7,049 bases of DNA from Flavobacteriaceae bacterium (GTDB taxonomy: Bacteria > Bacteroidota > Bacteroidia > Flavobacteriales > Flavobacteriaceae): the NCBI GenBank assembly GCA_030625995.1, contig DAOUPU010000132.1, positions 1 to 7,049 on the forward strand, given 5' to 3'. The notes under the pieces were generated by a model. It did not search any database and was not told the DNA's origin. It was given only the letters and a program-made list of their open reading frames with translations. Below are positions 6,144 through 7,049 of this stretch, one piece after another; positions within the stretch are counted from its first letter, which is position 1, and every line of letters starts with the position of its first letter. The position numbers and the translations under genes are program-made.

Positions 6144-6746
6144 TCAATCTCTTTCTTTCCATAAATTGTAAATTTTTACAATTTCTACCGGATCCTTTAA
6201 TTCTCCATACTCAATTTTAGAAACTAAGTCCGGATAATCTCGAAAATACTTTGCTAAATATTTTTTTTTCAAACCAAAAATTCCTTGGGATACTCTTGCA
6301 AATGAATCTTCTTCCTCTCTTTTATAAAGGCCAATTGCATCAATATAATCGGATTCTGAATCTTCAAATTCCCAATGATAATAGGACAAATATCCCTTTT
6401 CAATAACTTTTAAGAATTCTTTAGATCCATAATTGGGCTTGCTTAAATATTTTCCTTGGAAGGGATAGGTGTTATCTTGTATCCATAAACTTTCGAAGTG
6501 ATTGTCACCCCTTTTATATGCATTGATCTCTTCGGGTCCAAATTTTTTCTTTTTACGTCCTTTTTTGAATATTATTTTTTTATATAGCTTTCCAAAAGGC
6601 GGCTCTTTTCTATCTCTAACAAGGCCTATGAGAGTGTCATTCTCTTTGGTAACGACATAGCCACTTTGAAAATCCTTTTGACCTAAAAAGAAAAAAGGAA
6701 TCATTAAAAACAAATAAAACAAGTGCCTTTGTTTAATATTTTTCAT
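6144..6746 (-). CDS. Secreted hypothetical protein
   Basis: The ATG at 6746 gives 200 residues. A signal peptide is clear: basic MKNIKQRH, a hydrophobic core (LFYLFLMIPFFFL, 9-21) and probable cleavage after Gly22, before QKDF. The mature protein starts with FQSGYVVTKENDTLIGLVRD (26-45), a form seen at the start of many uncharacterised exported Bacteroidota proteins. A very basic segment follows (KKIIFKKGRKKKKFG, 56-70), then an aromatic and acidic middle (about 85-145) and a charged C-terminus. No transmembrane helix beyond the signal, no enzyme motif and no C-terminal sorting domain are visible. I do not recognise a function. Its ATG overlaps the stop of the upstream methyltransferase gene by four bases (6743-6746), so it is likely translated from the same message. 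It ends 107 bases before aqpZ. Confidence 0.75.
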   Translation of the reverse strand: MKNIKQRHLFYLFLMIPFFFLGQKDFQSGYVVTKENDTLIGLVRDRKEPPFGKLYKKIIFKKGRKKKKFGPEEINAYKRGDNHFESLWIQDNTYPFQGKYLSKPNYGSKEFLKVIEKGYLSYYHWEFEDSESDYIDAIGLYKREEEDSFARVSQGIFGLKKKYLAKYFRDYPDLVSKIEYGELKDPVEIVKIYNLWKERD

Positions 6747-7049
6747 ATGGTCCTTTGAAATAATGCGTAAATATAAGGCCGTTCATCACCTCCAGGCATA
6801 GTGTAAATAAAATCAAAACTGTCTAAACATTGAAAATCATTCCCCAACCTCTCCTCCAGCATTTCCTTGTTATACCTAAACACAGGTAGTCCGCTGCATT
6901 TTAGAGCGCCACTCAAATTAAAGGCGGCTATGATAACAAATCCATTTTGTTTAACCAGTTTATTTAATAAGTAGAAATATGCATCTTGATCTTCTGTCTT
7001 ATCAAAAAAATGCAAAACAGCTCTATCATTCCAAAGATCAACTGGCGTC
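6743..7049 (-). CDS. Class I SAM-dependent methyltransferase, C-terminal part; cut by the right edge
   Basis: The frame is open from the right edge and ends at TGA (6743-6745), giving 101 visible residues. It reads TPVDLWNDRAVLHFFDKTED, then YFYLLNKLVKQNGFVIIAAF, then ALKCSGLPVFRYNKEMLEERLG. The WNDRAVLHFF stretch is the post-motif region (strand 4 and following helix) of class I Rossmann methyltransferases, and KQNGFVIIAAF corresponds to the strand 5 region (KPGG-like motif). The CSGLPVxRY stretch is typical of a group of short, uncharacterised bacterial methyltransferases. The SAM-binding GxGxG motif would lie upstream, outside the window. A TTG at 7015 lies inside this conserved region, so it is not the start. 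The substrate cannot be told from this fragment. The stop overlaps the start of the following secreted-protein gene. Confidence 0.85.
   Translation of the reverse strand, partial: TPVDLWNDRAVLHFFDKTEDQDAYFYLLNKLVKQNGFVIIAAFNLSGALKCSGLPVFRYNKEMLEERLGNDFQCLDSFDFIYTMPGGDERPYIYALFQRTI

Overview
The window looks like chromosome from a member of the Bacteroidota, most likely a flavobacterium. The DNA is AT-rich, the proteins are rich in Lys, Asn and Ile, and start codons lack Shine-Dalgarno sites. One promoter-like site has the phylum's TTTG-TAC form. Two of the secreted proteins belong to types I know mainly from Bacteroidota: a stand-alone carboxypeptidase-regulatory-like protein and a small secreted beta-rich protein. 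Every supported gene lies on the minus strand, so transcription runs from right to left.

From right to left, in transcription order: (1) 6743-7049 holds the C-terminal part of a class I SAM-dependent methyltransferase that runs off the right edge. Its stop overlaps the start of a secreted hypothetical protein (6144-6746), so the two are probably translationally coupled. (2) aqpZ (5347-6036) encodes an aquaporin with all pore residues intact. It is followed by a convincing intrinsic terminator (5282-5318). (3) modA-modB-modC (5209 to 2886) encode a complete molybdate/tungstate ABC importer: a binding protein with a lipoprotein-type signal, a permease and a short ATPase. modA and modB are 18 bases apart, and modB and modC share an ATGA overlap. 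(4) Two separate genes encode exported proteins of unknown function (1471-2766 and 694-1374). (5) 1-639 holds the N-terminal part of a class A penicillin-binding protein (GT51 glycosyltransferase domain), cut by the left edge.

The best understood unit is modABC. It would capture oxyanions in the periplasm and pump them in for molybdenum cofactor synthesis. No cofactor genes or ModE regulator are visible here. The PBP acts in wall synthesis and AqpZ in water flux. The window shows no tRNA, rRNA, CRISPR array, insertion sequence or phage gene, and no gene-free stretch reaches 300 bases. It reads as ordinary chromosomal backbone. The least explained parts are the three secreted proteins without an assigned function and the structured leader upstream of aqpZ. 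I did not find a convincing new system.
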